DNA from: M3007 sp044226205
Lineage (GTDB): Bacteria; Bacteroidota; Bacteroidia; Chitinophagales; Saprospiraceae
Assembly (NCBI GenBank): GCA_044226205.1
Contig: JBGAHL010000003.1
Coordinates: forward strand, 62,001 to 126,000
Reading direction: 5' to 3'
DNA: 64,000 nt
A program made the translations under genes and the position numbers. The notes beneath the pieces were generated by a model. It saw nothing but the letters and a program-made list of their open reading frames with translations. It ran no database searches and was not told the DNA's origin. This document shows positions 25,491 through 33,523 of this stretch, one piece after another. Positions within the stretch are counted from its first letter, which is position 1; every line of letters begins with the position of its first letter.

Positions 25491-26405
25491 ATGGGTCAAA
25501 AAGCAAATCCGATTGGTAACCGCCTGGGTATTATCCGCGGTTGGGATTCTAACTGGTACGCCGATAAAGACTACGGCCTGAAAGTAGTAGAGGACGAAAA
25601 AATCCGCAACTACCTCCGCGCCCGCCGCCCGAAAACGGCTACTGCCGATCCCCGCGAACGCAACAAACCGATGCAAAACGGCATCAGCCGCATCGTGATC
25701 GAGCGCACCCTCAAACGCGTTACCGTCACCATCCACACCAGCCGTCCCGGTATCATCATCGGTAAAGGCGGTAAGGAAGTTGACCTTATCAAAGAAGAAC
25801 TCAAGGTGCTGACCGGCAAGGATGTTCAAATCAACATCTTTGAAATCCGCAAGCCCGAACTTGATGCCAATATCGTTGGCGAACAAATCGCCAAGCAAAT
25901 CGAAGCCCGTATCAACTTCCGCCGCGCTATCAAAGGCGCAATTCAGGGTTCGATGCGCGCCGGTGCCGAAGGGATCAAGATTCGCGTGAGCGGCCGCCTC
26001 GGTGGCGCTGAAATGAGCCGCGTCGAAGAGCACAAGGAAGGCCGTACGCCTTTGCACACCTTCCGCGCCGATATCGACTACGCACTGGCCGAAGCACAAA
26101 CGGTCTACGGCAAAATCGGTATCAAAGTATGGCTCTTCAAAGGAGAAGTACTCCAGAAGCGCGAACTGACGCCCTTCGCAGCTGCCGAAGCCAGCGAACG
26201 CGGTGATCGCGGCGGTGATCGCGGTGAACGTCGCGGCGGCGGTGATCGCCGGGAACGTGGCGAACGCGGTGATCGTGGCGAACGCGGCGGTGAACGTGGC
26301 GAGCGTAGCAACGACCGTCGCGGTGGCGGCGGCGGTGGCGACCGTCGCGGAGGCGGTGGTGGCGACCGTCGTGGCGGTGGTGGCGGTGGAAACCGTCGTC
26401 GTTGA
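25491..26405 (+). CDS. rpsC: 30S ribosomal protein S3 with long Arg/Gly tail
   Basis: 304 residues, about 70-90 more than usual. The conserved part (1-230) has the KH domain (SRPGIIIGKGGKEVDLIKEE) and the C-terminal S3 domain (GRLGGAEMSRVEEHKEGRTP), which contact mRNA at the entry channel. From about residue 235 the chain becomes a low-complexity tail of GDRGERGG/GGGGGDRRGG units, strongly basic and presumably disordered. The tail DNA is itself repetitive (CGTGGCGAACGCGGTGA-like), so its length may vary between strains. The stop is followed within 30 nt by an internal promoter. Confidence 0.95.
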   Translation: MGQKANPIGNRLGIIRGWDSNWYADKDYGLKVVEDEKIRNYLRARRPKTATADPRERNKPMQNGISRIVIERTLKRVTVTIHTSRPGIIIGKGGKEVDLIKEELKVLTGKDVQINIFEIRKPELDANIVGEQIAKQIEARINFRRAIKGAIQGSMRAGAEGIKIRVSGRLGGAEMSRVEEHKEGRTPLHTFRADIDYALAEAQTVYGKIGIKVWLFKGEVLQKRELTPFAAAEASERGDRGGDRGERRGGGDRRERGERGDRGERGGERGERSNDRRGGGGGGDRRGGGGGDRRGGGGGGNRRR

Positions 26406-26419
26406 TCTGCTAGGAGATT

Positions 26420-26434
26420 ACGACAATCTGTCGT
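26420..26434 (+). promoter_or_regulatory. Palindrome adjoining the rplP promoter (candidate operator)
   Basis: ACGACA and TGTCGT are perfect inverted arms separated by ATC. The last base is the first T of the TACCTTTG promoter element, so a protein bound here would touch the -7 box. It could alternatively be an RNA stem if transcribed through from upstream. Confidence 0.4.
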
Positions 26435-26441
26435 ACCTTTG
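26434..26441 (+). promoter_or_regulatory. Internal -7 promoter element before rplP
   Basis: TACCTTTG followed by CAGCCC matches TAnnTTTG and the form seen at other promoters in this window. It predicts a start near 26447 and a leader of about 70 nt before rplP, giving the second half of the S10 operon and the spc genes a transcript of their own. No -33 TTTG was found. Confidence 0.5.
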
Positions 26442-26515
26442 CAGCCCTTTTGACCGGTTTGCCAACTTTGAATAACTTAAATAATTGATTGACAGGCTAT
26501 TAAATCATAACTACG

Positions 26516-26935
26516 ATGCTTCAGCCCAAACGTCAGAAATATCGGAAGCAACATAAAGGCCGCAACAACGGTTTGGCCTACAAAGGCAGTTCCATCTCCT
26601 TCGGCTCTTTCGGCCTCAAGGCAATGGAATTCAGCCGCCTGACCAGCCGCCAGATCGAAGCTGCTCGTGTCGCACTCACCCGTAACATGAAACGTGAAGG
26701 GAAAGTCTGGATCCGTGTGTTCCCGGACAAACCCATCACTTCCAAACCGGCTGAGGTACGTATGGGTAAGGGTAAAGGCGCCGTAGATCACTACGTCTGC
26801 GAAGTCCAGCCCGGCCGCGTGATCTTCGAAGTGGAAGGTGTCAGCCAGGAACTCGCATACGAGTCGCTGCGTCTTGCCGCCCAGAAACTCCCGATCACCT
26901 GCAAAGCCGTTACCCGTTACGATTTCGAAGGGTAA
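26516..26935 (+). CDS. rplP: 50S ribosomal protein L16
   Basis: 139 residues. MLQPKRQKYRKQHKGRNNG and the GKGKGAVDHYVCEVQPGRVI segment are characteristic; L16 organises the A-site tRNA region of the 50S subunit. A 110-nt spacer with an internal promoter separates it from rpsC. Confidence 0.97.
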   Translation: MLQPKRQKYRKQHKGRNNGLAYKGSSISFGSFGLKAMEFSRLTSRQIEAARVALTRNMKREGKVWIRVFPDKPITSKPAEVRMGKGKGAVDHYVCEVQPGRVIFEVEGVSQELAYESLRLAAQKLPITCKAVTRYDFEG

Positions 26936-26986
26936 TCGCCACGAACCATCTTTATCAATTCGCCCATTCGCACATTTTTTAGCAAT

Positions 26987-27247
26987 ATGGCAAAGGAAAA
27001 ATTGGTCCTCACCGACAAAAGCGTCGCCGAACTGCAAAGCCAACTCGGCGGCTTGGAGCAGGAGTACCAGCAAATGAAATTCGACAACGCGGTACGCGGC
27101 CTCGGCAACCCGATGGAACTGCGCGAGCTGCGCCGCAACATTGCCCGGATCAATACCGAGCTGCGCGCACGTGAAATCGCCGAAATGTCTGACGATCAAC
27201 TCGACATGCGCTCCAAACTGCGCGCACGCCGTCGCCGTCAGCGCTAA
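26987..27247 (+). CDS. rpmC: 50S ribosomal protein L29
   Basis: 86 residues, longer than the usual 60-75 because of an N-terminal MAKEKLVLTDKS and a C-terminal MRSKLRARRRRQR extension. The two-helix core with NPMELRELRRNIARINTELR is the L29 signature. It lies at the tunnel exit next to L23. Its start follows an ATTCGCCCATTCGCACATT spacer motif. Confidence 0.93.
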   Translation: MAKEKLVLTDKSVAELQSQLGGLEQEYQQMKFDNAVRGLGNPMELRELRRNIARINTELRAREIAEMSDDQLDMRSKLRARRRRQR

Positions 27248-27291
27248 TTAACCTATTCGCCCATACGCATTATCGCAATCGCAATAACATA

Positions 27292-27552
27292 ATGGAAGAA
27301 GCAAGAAATCTTCGCAAGCAAAAAACCGGCGTGGTTGTGTCGGATAAAATGGACAAAACCATCGCAGTCAAGGTTGAACGCCGGCTGATGCACCCGATCT
27401 ACGGGAAATTCGTGAAGCGTTCCAAAAAATTCTTCGCCCACGACGAAGAAAACACCTGCAAGGTGGGCGACAAGGTTCGCATCATGGAAACCCGTCCGCT
27501 CAGCAAAAACAAACGCTGGCGCCTGGTCGAAGTCATTGAAAGAGCAAAATAA
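27292..27552 (+). CDS. rpsQ: 30S ribosomal protein S17
   Basis: 86 residues, OB-fold. RKQKTGVVVSDKMDKTIAVK and HPIYGKFVKRSKKFFAHDEE are diagnostic; S17 is a primary 16S rRNA binder. Standard order after rpmC, with a 44-nt spacer of the same short-repeat type. Confidence 0.96.
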   Translation: MEEARNLRKQKTGVVVSDKMDKTIAVKVERRLMHPIYGKFVKRSKKFFAHDEENTCKVGDKVRIMETRPLSKNKRWRLVEVIERAK

Positions 27553-27639
27553 TTTGGTGAACGCCGCGCAACAAGTCCGATAAACGCCCTCGTTTGTCCG
27601 ATGCAATTGCCAACCGTCAACCGATAAAAATAACAAGTC

Positions 27640-28005
27640 ATGATTCAGCAAGAATCCCGTTTGAATGTGGCCGACAACTCCGGCGCCAAGGAAGTGCTCT
27701 GCATCCGTGTACTGGGTAGCACCCGCCAGCGTTATGCAGGTATCGGCGATAAAATCGTCGTTACGGTGAAAGACGCCACGCCCGGCGGTATTAAAAAAGG
27801 TACCGTCTCGAAAGCCGTTATCGTGCGCACCAAGAAAGAAATTCGCCGTCGCGATGGTTCCTATATCCGGTTCGACGACAACGCCGTAGTGCTGTTGAAC
27901 GCCGCTGATGAACCCCGTGGCACCCGTATCTTCGGTCCCGTGGCTCGTGAATTGCGCGACAAGGATTATATGCGTATCGTTTCTCTGGCGCCCGAGGTGC
28001 TGTAA
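27640..28005 (+). CDS. rplN: 50S ribosomal protein L14
   Basis: 121 residues. MIQQESRLNVADNSGAKEVL and GSYIRFDDNAVVLLN match the L14 beta-barrel at the subunit interface; length is exactly typical. First gene of what is the spc operon in other bacteria; here an 87-nt spacer precedes it. Confidence 0.97.
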   Translation: MIQQESRLNVADNSGAKEVLCIRVLGSTRQRYAGIGDKIVVTVKDATPGGIKKGTVSKAVIVRTKKEIRRRDGSYIRFDDNAVVLLNAADEPRGTRIFGPVARELRDKDYMRIVSLAPEVL

Positions 28006-28038
28006 CAACCATTTTAACAAAATCATCCATTTTAAAAA

Positions 28039-28380
28039 ATGGCTACGACAAATAAAAAAGCCCGCGCTCCCAAGTTGTCTATCCGCCGTGGTGATACGGT
28101 GATAGTGATCGCTGGCGACGACAAAGGCAAAACCGGGGAAGTATTGCAGGTCATGCACGACACCATGCGCGCCGTGGTTGACGGAGTCAATATCGTGAAA
28201 AAACACGTGAAGGCTACCCAAACCGAAGAAGGCGGTATCCAGGAAATGCCCGCACCGGTACATATTTCCAACCTGGCCTTTTACGATGCCAAAACCCAAT
28301 CGGCTACCCGCGTGGGTCGTACCAATCAGGACGGCAAAAGCGTCCGTTATTCAAAAAAATCCGGAAACATCATTAAGTGA
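28039..28380 (+). CDS. rplX: 50S ribosomal protein L24
   Basis: 113 residues. The KOW motif is visible in RRGDTVIVIAGDDKGKTGEV, followed by VDGVNIVKKHVKATQTEEGG. L24 is an assembly initiator on 23S rRNA. Its stop overlaps the L5 start by one base (TGATG), so translation of L5 is coupled. Confidence 0.96.
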   Translation: MATTNKKARAPKLSIRRGDTVIVIAGDDKGKTGEVLQVMHDTMRAVVDGVNIVKKHVKATQTEEGGIQEMPAPVHISNLAFYDAKTQSATRVGRTNQDGKSVRYSKKSGNIIK

Positions 28381-28928
28381 TGAAATACGTAGCGCGTCTT
28401 AAAACGAAGTACACCAAGGATGTAGTGCCTGCACTCATGCAGCAATTCAACTACTCCTCCGTCATGCAGGTGCCCCGTCTGGAAAAGATCTGCATCAACC
28501 AGGGTATCGGCGATGCCACGGGCGACAAAAAACTTGTCGATCTGGCAGCCACCGAACTCAGCACTATCGCCGGCCAAAAAGCAGTGGCTACCAAAGCCAA
28601 GCGTTCGGTCTCGAACTTCAAACTGCGTGAAGGCATGCCGATTGGTGTGCGCGTCACCCTGCGCGGCGAGCGCATGTACGAGTTCCTCGATCGCCTTATC
28701 AATATCGCTATGCCCCGCGTACGCGACTTCCGCGGTATCAACGATAAAGCTTTCGATGGTCGCGGCAACTACACCATGGGTATCACCGAGCAGATTATCT
28801 TCCCGGAAATCGATATCGACAAAGTGAATAAAATCATGGGTATGGACATCACCTTCGTGACTTCCGCCCAAACCGATGCCGAGGCATTCGCACTGCTCAA
28901 GGAATTGGGCATGCCGTTCAAAAAATAA
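28380..28928 (+). CDS. rplE: 50S ribosomal protein L5
   Basis: 182 residues from the ATG at 28380, which overlaps the rplX stop; a GTG just before it is in frame but adds only one residue. VPRLEKICINQGIGDATGDK and RDFRGINDKAFDGRGNYTMG are diagnostic. L5 binds 5S rRNA and bridges to S13. Confidence 0.97.
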   Translation: MKYVARLKTKYTKDVVPALMQQFNYSSVMQVPRLEKICINQGIGDATGDKKLVDLAATELSTIAGQKAVATKAKRSVSNFKLREGMPIGVRVTLRGERMYEFLDRLINIAMPRVRDFRGINDKAFDGRGNYTMGITEQIIFPEIDIDKVNKIMGMDITFVTSAQTDAEAFALLKELGMPFKK

Positions 28929-28959
28929 TTTCGCCAACTACTCAACACGATCATAAGAG

Positions 28960-29229
28960 ATGGCAAAGAAATCCATCATCGCCCGCGAAAACAAGCGCCA
29001 ACGCATGGTCGCCAAATACGCTTCTTTGCGCAAAAAACTCAAAGAATCTGGCGATTACGACGCACTGGACAAACTTCCGCGCAACGCTAACCCGATCCGC
29101 CTGCACAATCGCTGCCTGCTGACCGGCCGCCCGAAAGGCTACATGCGCAAGTTCGGCATCTGCCGTGTCAAGTTTCGTCAAATGGCGCTCGACGGCAAAA
29201 TCCCGGGTGTGACAAAAGCCTCCTGGTAA
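28960..29229 (+). CDS. rpsN: 30S ribosomal protein S14
   Basis: 89 residues, the long zinc-free type: the C-terminal RPKGYMRKFGICRVKFRQMA region lacks the CxxC pairs of the short zinc form. Located in the 30S head. Normal position after rplE. Confidence 0.96.
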   Translation: MAKKSIIARENKRQRMVAKYASLRKKLKESGDYDALDKLPRNANPIRLHNRCLLTGRPKGYMRKFGICRVKFRQMALDGKIPGVTKASW

Positions 29230-29301
29230 ATTTTTTCACGGTCAGCAGGGCCCAACAGCCAACCTCGACCAATCTTTCATTCGACTTTATTCTCTTAACA
29301 T

Positions 29302-29709
29302 ATGCAAGTCACCGATCCGATAGCAGATTATCTGACCCGCATCCGCAATGCTCAAATGGCGGGCCATCGTATCGTAGAGATCCCCGCTTCCAAAATCAAG
29401 AAGCGCCTCACCGAAATCCTGTACGATCAGGGCTACATCCTCAAGTACACCTTCGATGCCGAGGGCGCGCACAAACAGGGGCTCATCAAAATCGCCTTGA
29501 AGTACGATCCGGTGACCAAACAGCCCATCATTCGCGAACTCGTGCGTGTTAGCCGTCCCGGCCTCCGCAAGTTTTCCGGCGCTACGGATATTCCGCGAAT
29601 CATCAACGGCCTGGGCATCATGATCGTCTCCACTTCCAAAGGGGTGATGACCGACAAACAAGCCCGCGAACACAACGTCGGCGGAGAACTGCTCTGCTAC
29701 GTGTATTAA
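29302..29709 (+). CDS. rpsH: 30S ribosomal protein S8
   Basis: 135 residues. VTDPIADYLTRIRNAQMAGH at the start and STSKGVMTDKQAREHNVGGE near the end are S8 signatures; it binds the central domain of 16S rRNA. In enterobacteria S8 represses the spc operon, but no matching rRNA-mimic was looked for beyond visual reading. Confidence 0.97.
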   Translation: MQVTDPIADYLTRIRNAQMAGHRIVEIPASKIKKRLTEILYDQGYILKYTFDAEGAHKQGLIKIALKYDPVTKQPIIRELVRVSRPGLRKFSGATDIPRIINGLGIMIVSTSKGVMTDKQAREHNVGGELLCYVY

Positions 29710-29748
29710 TGCCTTAACAATAACTGATCACGTAAATCATTTATAGAA

Positions 29749-30309
29749 ATGTCCCGGATAGGTAAAATGCCGATCGCCGTTCCTGCAAAAGTGGAAGTTT
29801 CGCTGGCCTCCGATAATACGGTTACGGTGAAAGGTCCCAAAGGAACACTTTCGCAAAAGGTTGACCCGGATATCAAGGTATCGGTAGAAGACGGCCAGGT
29901 TACGGTCGAGCGTCCCACCGATCAGAAACGCCACCGCGCTATGCATGGCCTTTATCGCGCACTGCTGAACAATATGATCACCGGTGTTAGCCAGGGTTTC
30001 ATCAAAGAAATGGAAATCGTAGGTGTCGGCTACCGTGTCGAAAACCAGGGCAATCTGGTGACTTTCATGCTCGGTTACTCCCACCCCGTTATCTTCGCTA
30101 TCCCGCAGGAAGTCAAGGTAACGACCGGTATGGAAAAAGGCCAGCCGCCGTTTATCAAACTGGAATGCCACGATAAAGAACTGCTCGGACAGGTGTGCGC
30201 CAAAATTCGCGCCTTCCGCAAGCCGGAGCCGTACAAAGGCAAGGGTATCATGTTCAAAGGCGAAGTGATTCGTCGCAAAGCTGGCAAAACTGCCGGTGGC
30301 AAGAAATAA
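29749..30309 (+). CDS. rplF: 50S ribosomal protein L6
   Basis: 186 residues with two related alpha/beta domains. MSRIGKMPIAVPAKVEVSLA and RKPEPYKGKGIMFKGEVIRR (C-terminal signature) are present; it sits near the factor-binding stalk base. Confidence 0.97.
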   Translation: MSRIGKMPIAVPAKVEVSLASDNTVTVKGPKGTLSQKVDPDIKVSVEDGQVTVERPTDQKRHRAMHGLYRALLNNMITGVSQGFIKEMEIVGVGYRVENQGNLVTFMLGYSHPVIFAIPQEVKVTTGMEKGQPPFIKLECHDKELLGQVCAKIRAFRKPEPYKGKGIMFKGEVIRRKAGKTAGGKK

Positions 30310-30367
30310 ATAAACAACTGACGCATCCCGGTCGGTAATCGGGTGCACTCTATAACAGCATTCAACT

Positions 30368-30721
30368 ATGCAACGCACCAAGCAACAAAAACGCCAGCGC
30401 ATTCACCTGCGCATCCGCAAAAAAGTAACCGGTACGACCGAGCGCCCGCGCCTTAGCGTATTCCGTTCCAACAAAGCGATCTATTGCCAGGTGATCGACG
30501 ATTTGAAAGGGCAAACGCTTGTTTCGGCCAACTCGCTCGAAAGCGCAATCCCTTCGGGCATCAACAAAACCGAAAGAGCCAAAGCCGTTGGCAAACTTAT
30601 CGCGGATAAAGCCAAAGCCGCCGGCATCCAGTCGGTTGTTTTTGACCGCGGCGGTTATCTCTACCACGGTCGCGTCAAAGCCCTGGCTGACGGCGCACGC
30701 GAAGGCGGCCTGCAGTTCTAA
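30368..30721 (+). CDS. rplR: 50S ribosomal protein L18
   Basis: 117 residues. TERPRLSVFRSNKAIYCQVI and the C-terminal VFDRGGYLYHGRVKALADGA match L18, a 5S rRNA binder. Normal length and order. Confidence 0.97.
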   Translation: MQRTKQQKRQRIHLRIRKKVTGTTERPRLSVFRSNKAIYCQVIDDLKGQTLVSANSLESAIPSGINKTERAKAVGKLIADKAKAAGIQSVVFDRGGYLYHGRVKALADGAREGGLQF

Positions 30722-30777
30722 GCAAGCCCAGCATTTAAACGCACATTCATTCATTCGCCCATTCGCACATTTATTCA

Positions 30778-31296
30778 ATGGCACGGCAAGAAGAAAATAA
30801 ATCCCGCACCTCTGATTCCGAATTCAAGGAGAAACTCGTCTCCCTTAACCGCGTAGCCAAAGTTACCAAAGGCGGCCGTACGTTCAGCTTCGCCGCTGTG
30901 GTAGTCGTCGGCGACGGCAAGGGCACCGTGGGCCACGGCCTTGGCAAAGCCCGCGAAGTCTCCGAGGCGATCGGTAAAGCGGTTAAAGACGCCGAGAAAA
31001 ATCTCGTGAAAATTCCGCTCTACAAAGGCACGATTCCGCACGAAGCCTTCGGCAAATTCGATGCAGGTCGCGTCCTGATCAAACCCGCCGCTCATGGTAC
31101 GGGCGTAATCGCCGGTGGCGCTATGCGTGCCGTGCTCGAAATGGCCGGCATTCAGGACGTACTGGCAAAATCCCAGGGCTCGTCCAACCCGCACAACGTG
31201 GTTAAGGCAACCATCACCGCACTCCGCAGCCTGCGCAGCCCGGTAGAAGTTGCCCGTCAGCGCGGCGTATCGCTGGAAAAACTTTTTAACGGATAA
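30778..31296 (+). CDS. rpsE: 30S ribosomal protein S5
   Basis: 172 residues. The N-terminal double-stranded-RNA-binding-like domain (VNRVAKVTKGGRTFSFAAVV) and GTIPHEAFGKFDAGRVLIKPA identify it. S5 shapes the decoding site and mRNA entry. The start follows ATTCGCCCATTCGCACATTT, one of the recurring spacer motifs. Confidence 0.97.
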   Translation: MARQEENKSRTSDSEFKEKLVSLNRVAKVTKGGRTFSFAAVVVVGDGKGTVGHGLGKAREVSEAIGKAVKDAEKNLVKIPLYKGTIPHEAFGKFDAGRVLIKPAAHGTGVIAGGAMRAVLEMAGIQDVLAKSQGSSNPHNVVKATITALRSLRSPVEVARQRGVSLEKLFNG

Positions 31297-31385
31297 TTTT
31301 TCGTTGACTTTTGCCCGTAAATGTTGGCTATCAATCTGATATACAACTGCTACGAACAATAACCAACGTATAACGAACAACGAAC

Positions 31386-31565
31386 ATGAGCAAAGTAAAA
31401 ATTACCTTGGTCAAAAGTCCGATCGACAAAACGAAGCGTCAGAAAGACACCCTCAAAGCGCTTGGCTTCCGCAAGGTCAACCAAACCGTTGAACATGAGG
31501 GCAATCCCCAGATCATGGGTATGGTTCGTGTCGTTCAACACCTCGTTCAGGTTGAAAACGCCTGA
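31386..31565 (+). CDS. rpmD: 50S ribosomal protein L30
   Basis: A short gene of 59 codons starting ATG at 31386: MSKVKITLVKSPIDKTKRQK, then TLKALGFRKVNQTVEHEGNP and a C-terminal VRVVQHLVQVENA. This is a typical bacterial L30 in its usual place between rpsE and rplO. An 89-nt spacer precedes it. Confidence 0.95.
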   Translation: MSKVKITLVKSPIDKTKRQKDTLKALGFRKVNQTVEHEGNPQIMGMVRVVQHLVQVENA

Positions 31566-31590
31566 TTTGTTAGTCATGGCCCAACTCCCT

Positions 31591-31621
31591 AACCTATAAG
31601 GTCAATTAAACCTTATAGGTT
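31591..31621 (+). repeat. Perfect 12-bp stem-loop between rpmD and rplO
   Basis: AACCTATAAGGT (31591-31602) pairs completely with ACCTTATAGGTT (31610-31621) around the loop CAATTAA. No T-run follows, so it is not a simple terminator. The sequence resembles AT-rich 'CCTTATAGGTT' intergenic repeats recalled from other Bacteroidota. It may be a processing site, an mRNA-stability stem or a dispersed repeat. Confidence 0.7.
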
Positions 31622-31678
31622 TCGGTACGAAAAAGCCAATATTCAAAAACGTCTCTTTACGCAAGAAAAAATATAGCA

Positions 31679-32125
31679 ATGGAGCTCAATAATCTTCGTC
31701 CGGCTAAAGGTTCTGTGAAATCCCGCAAACGCATCGGTCGCGGCACGGGTTCGGGTCGTGGTGGAACCTCCACGCGTGGTCACAAAGGCGACAAAGCCCG
31801 CAGCGGCGCCAAAGAAAAGCGTCACTTCGAAGGCGGTCAGACGCCGATGCAACGCCGTCTGCCCAAACGCGGTTTCCAGAATATCAATCGTACGGAATAT
31901 GTTCCGCTCAACCTTGGTCAACTGGAACAACTGGTGCAAAAAACCGGCCAGTCCACTTTCGATGTGGCTGCCCTGGTCGCAGCAGGCGTTGCAAAAGCCA
32001 CCGATCGTATCAAACTGTTGGGCAATGGCAAATTGTCTTCCAAAGTAGTACTTTCGGTTCATGCCGCATCGGCATCCGCCACCGCCGCCATTGAAGCACA
32101 AGGCGGCAGCGTTCAACTCGTATAA
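31679..32125 (+). CDS. rplO: 50S ribosomal protein L15
   Basis: 148 residues. MELNNLRPAKGSVKSRKRIG and the Gly/Arg-rich GRGTGSGRGGTSTRGHKGDK segment, then GGQTPMQRRLPKRGF, are diagnostic. A late-assembling 50S protein; standard place before secY. Confidence 0.97.
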   Translation: MELNNLRPAKGSVKSRKRIGRGTGSGRGGTSTRGHKGDKARSGAKEKRHFEGGQTPMQRRLPKRGFQNINRTEYVPLNLGQLEQLVQKTGQSTFDVAALVAAGVAKATDRIKLLGNGKLSSKVVLSVHAASASATAAIEAQGGSVQLV

Positions 32126-32145
32126 AGATTTTATCCACCGTCGCA

Positions 32146-33510
32146 ATGAAACTGTTTACGGTTATCAAAAATATCTGGAGCATCAAGGAGCTCCGCCAGC
32201 GTATTGTCTACACACTCGTATTGTTGTTGATCTATCGCGTTGGTACTTTCGTGGTGCTTCCCGGTGTGGTGCCGGCGGCCCTGGCCAAAGCAAGCCAGAA
32301 CCGTGGCGCCAATGACCTTCTCGGCCTGATCAACGTGTTCACTGGTGGCGCTTTTGACAATGCGGCCATCTTTGCACTCGGTGTGATGCCTTATATCACG
32401 GCTTCTATCATCGTACAGTTGCTGGGTTTTGCGGTGCCTTATTTCCAGCGCCTCCAGACCAAGGAAGGTGAAAGCGGTCGCAAGCGCCTCAATCAGATTA
32501 CCCGCTTGCTCACGGTGGCCATTACCCTCGTTCAAGGCGGTAGTTATCTCCAGTTGTTGCGCAGCACTCCGGGCGCTGTTTCGCCCAACATTCCTGACGC
32601 TCTTTTCTGGTTCTCCAATATCATCATCCTCACGGCCGGTACTATTTTCTGTATGTGGCTCGGCGAACGGATTACGGACAAAGGTATTGGTAACGGTACT
32701 TCCCTGATAATCCAGGCTGGTATCATCGCCCGACTCCCGCAGGCCTTCGTATTCGAATTCCAAAAACTTTTTGGTGACAACAAGATCATGCTTTTCATCG
32801 TCGAACTTGCACTGCTGTTCCTCGTGATTATGGCTACGATCCTTGTGATCCAGGGGGTGCGGAGAATCCCGCTACAATTTGCCAAACGAATGGTGGGACG
32901 CTCAGGCGGTTCCCTGCCTTCAGCCGGCGCGCGCGATTATCTGCCTTTGAAAGTGAACTCGGCCGGTGTAATGCCGATCATCTTTGCCCAGGCACTCATG
33001 TTTATTCCGGCTACCGTGTACTCCTACCTTTCGGGTACCAACCAGTCCACGGGCCGTATTCACATGTTCAACGACATTTACTCCTTGGGATATAACCTCG
33101 TGTTTTTCATCCTGGTCGTGGTGTTCACCTACGTTTATACCGCACTGATGATCAACCCCACCAACTACGCCGAATACCTGAAACGCAGCAATGCATTTAT
33201 CCCCGGCGTAAAACCGGGTGAAGCAACGGCTTCCTATATCGACAACATCATGACGCGTATCACCTTGCCGGGTGCCGTGTTCCTTGGTCTTATCGGTGTG
33301 TTGCCCTCCATCGCTGCCACCTTCGGTATCAACCAGCAGTTCGCACTGTTCTTTGGTGGCACGACGCTGCTTATCATGGTTGGCGTAGCACTTGATACAC
33401 TTCAGGTAATCGAAAGCTACCTGCTTACGCAGAAGTACGATGGCTTGATCAAATCGGGTCGTATTCAGGGCCGCTCTAGTCAGGGTGTTCAAATCGGACA
33501 ACCTCAATAA
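32146..33510 (+). CDS. secY: Protein translocase subunit SecY
   Basis: 454 residues with ten predicted transmembrane helices, the channel of the Sec translocon in the inner membrane. Visible landmarks are the N-terminal IKELRQRIVYTLVLLLIYRV helix, VMPYITASIIVQLL (TM2b/3), GERITDKGIGNGTSLII before TM5, and the cytosolic ribosome/SecA loop near AKRMVGRSGGSLPSAGARDYLPLK. It exports the T9SS and periplasmic proteins encoded in this window through their signal peptides. Starts 20 nt after rplO. Confidence 0.97.
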   Translation: MKLFTVIKNIWSIKELRQRIVYTLVLLLIYRVGTFVVLPGVVPAALAKASQNRGANDLLGLINVFTGGAFDNAAIFALGVMPYITASIIVQLLGFAVPYFQRLQTKEGESGRKRLNQITRLLTVAITLVQGGSYLQLLRSTPGAVSPNIPDALFWFSNIIILTAGTIFCMWLGERITDKGIGNGTSLIIQAGIIARLPQAFVFEFQKLFGDNKIMLFIVELALLFLVIMATILVIQGVRRIPLQFAKRMVGRSGGSLPSAGARDYLPLKVNSAGVMPIIFAQALMFIPATVYSYLSGTNQSTGRIHMFNDIYSLGYNLVFFILVVVFTYVYTALMINPTNYAEYLKRSNAFIPGVKPGEATASYIDNIMTRITLPGAVFLGLIGVLPSIAATFGINQQFALFFGGTTLLIMVGVALDTLQVIESYLLTQKYDGLIKSGRIQGRSSQGVQIGQPQ

Positions 33511-33523
33511 TTTCTGAACTGAT

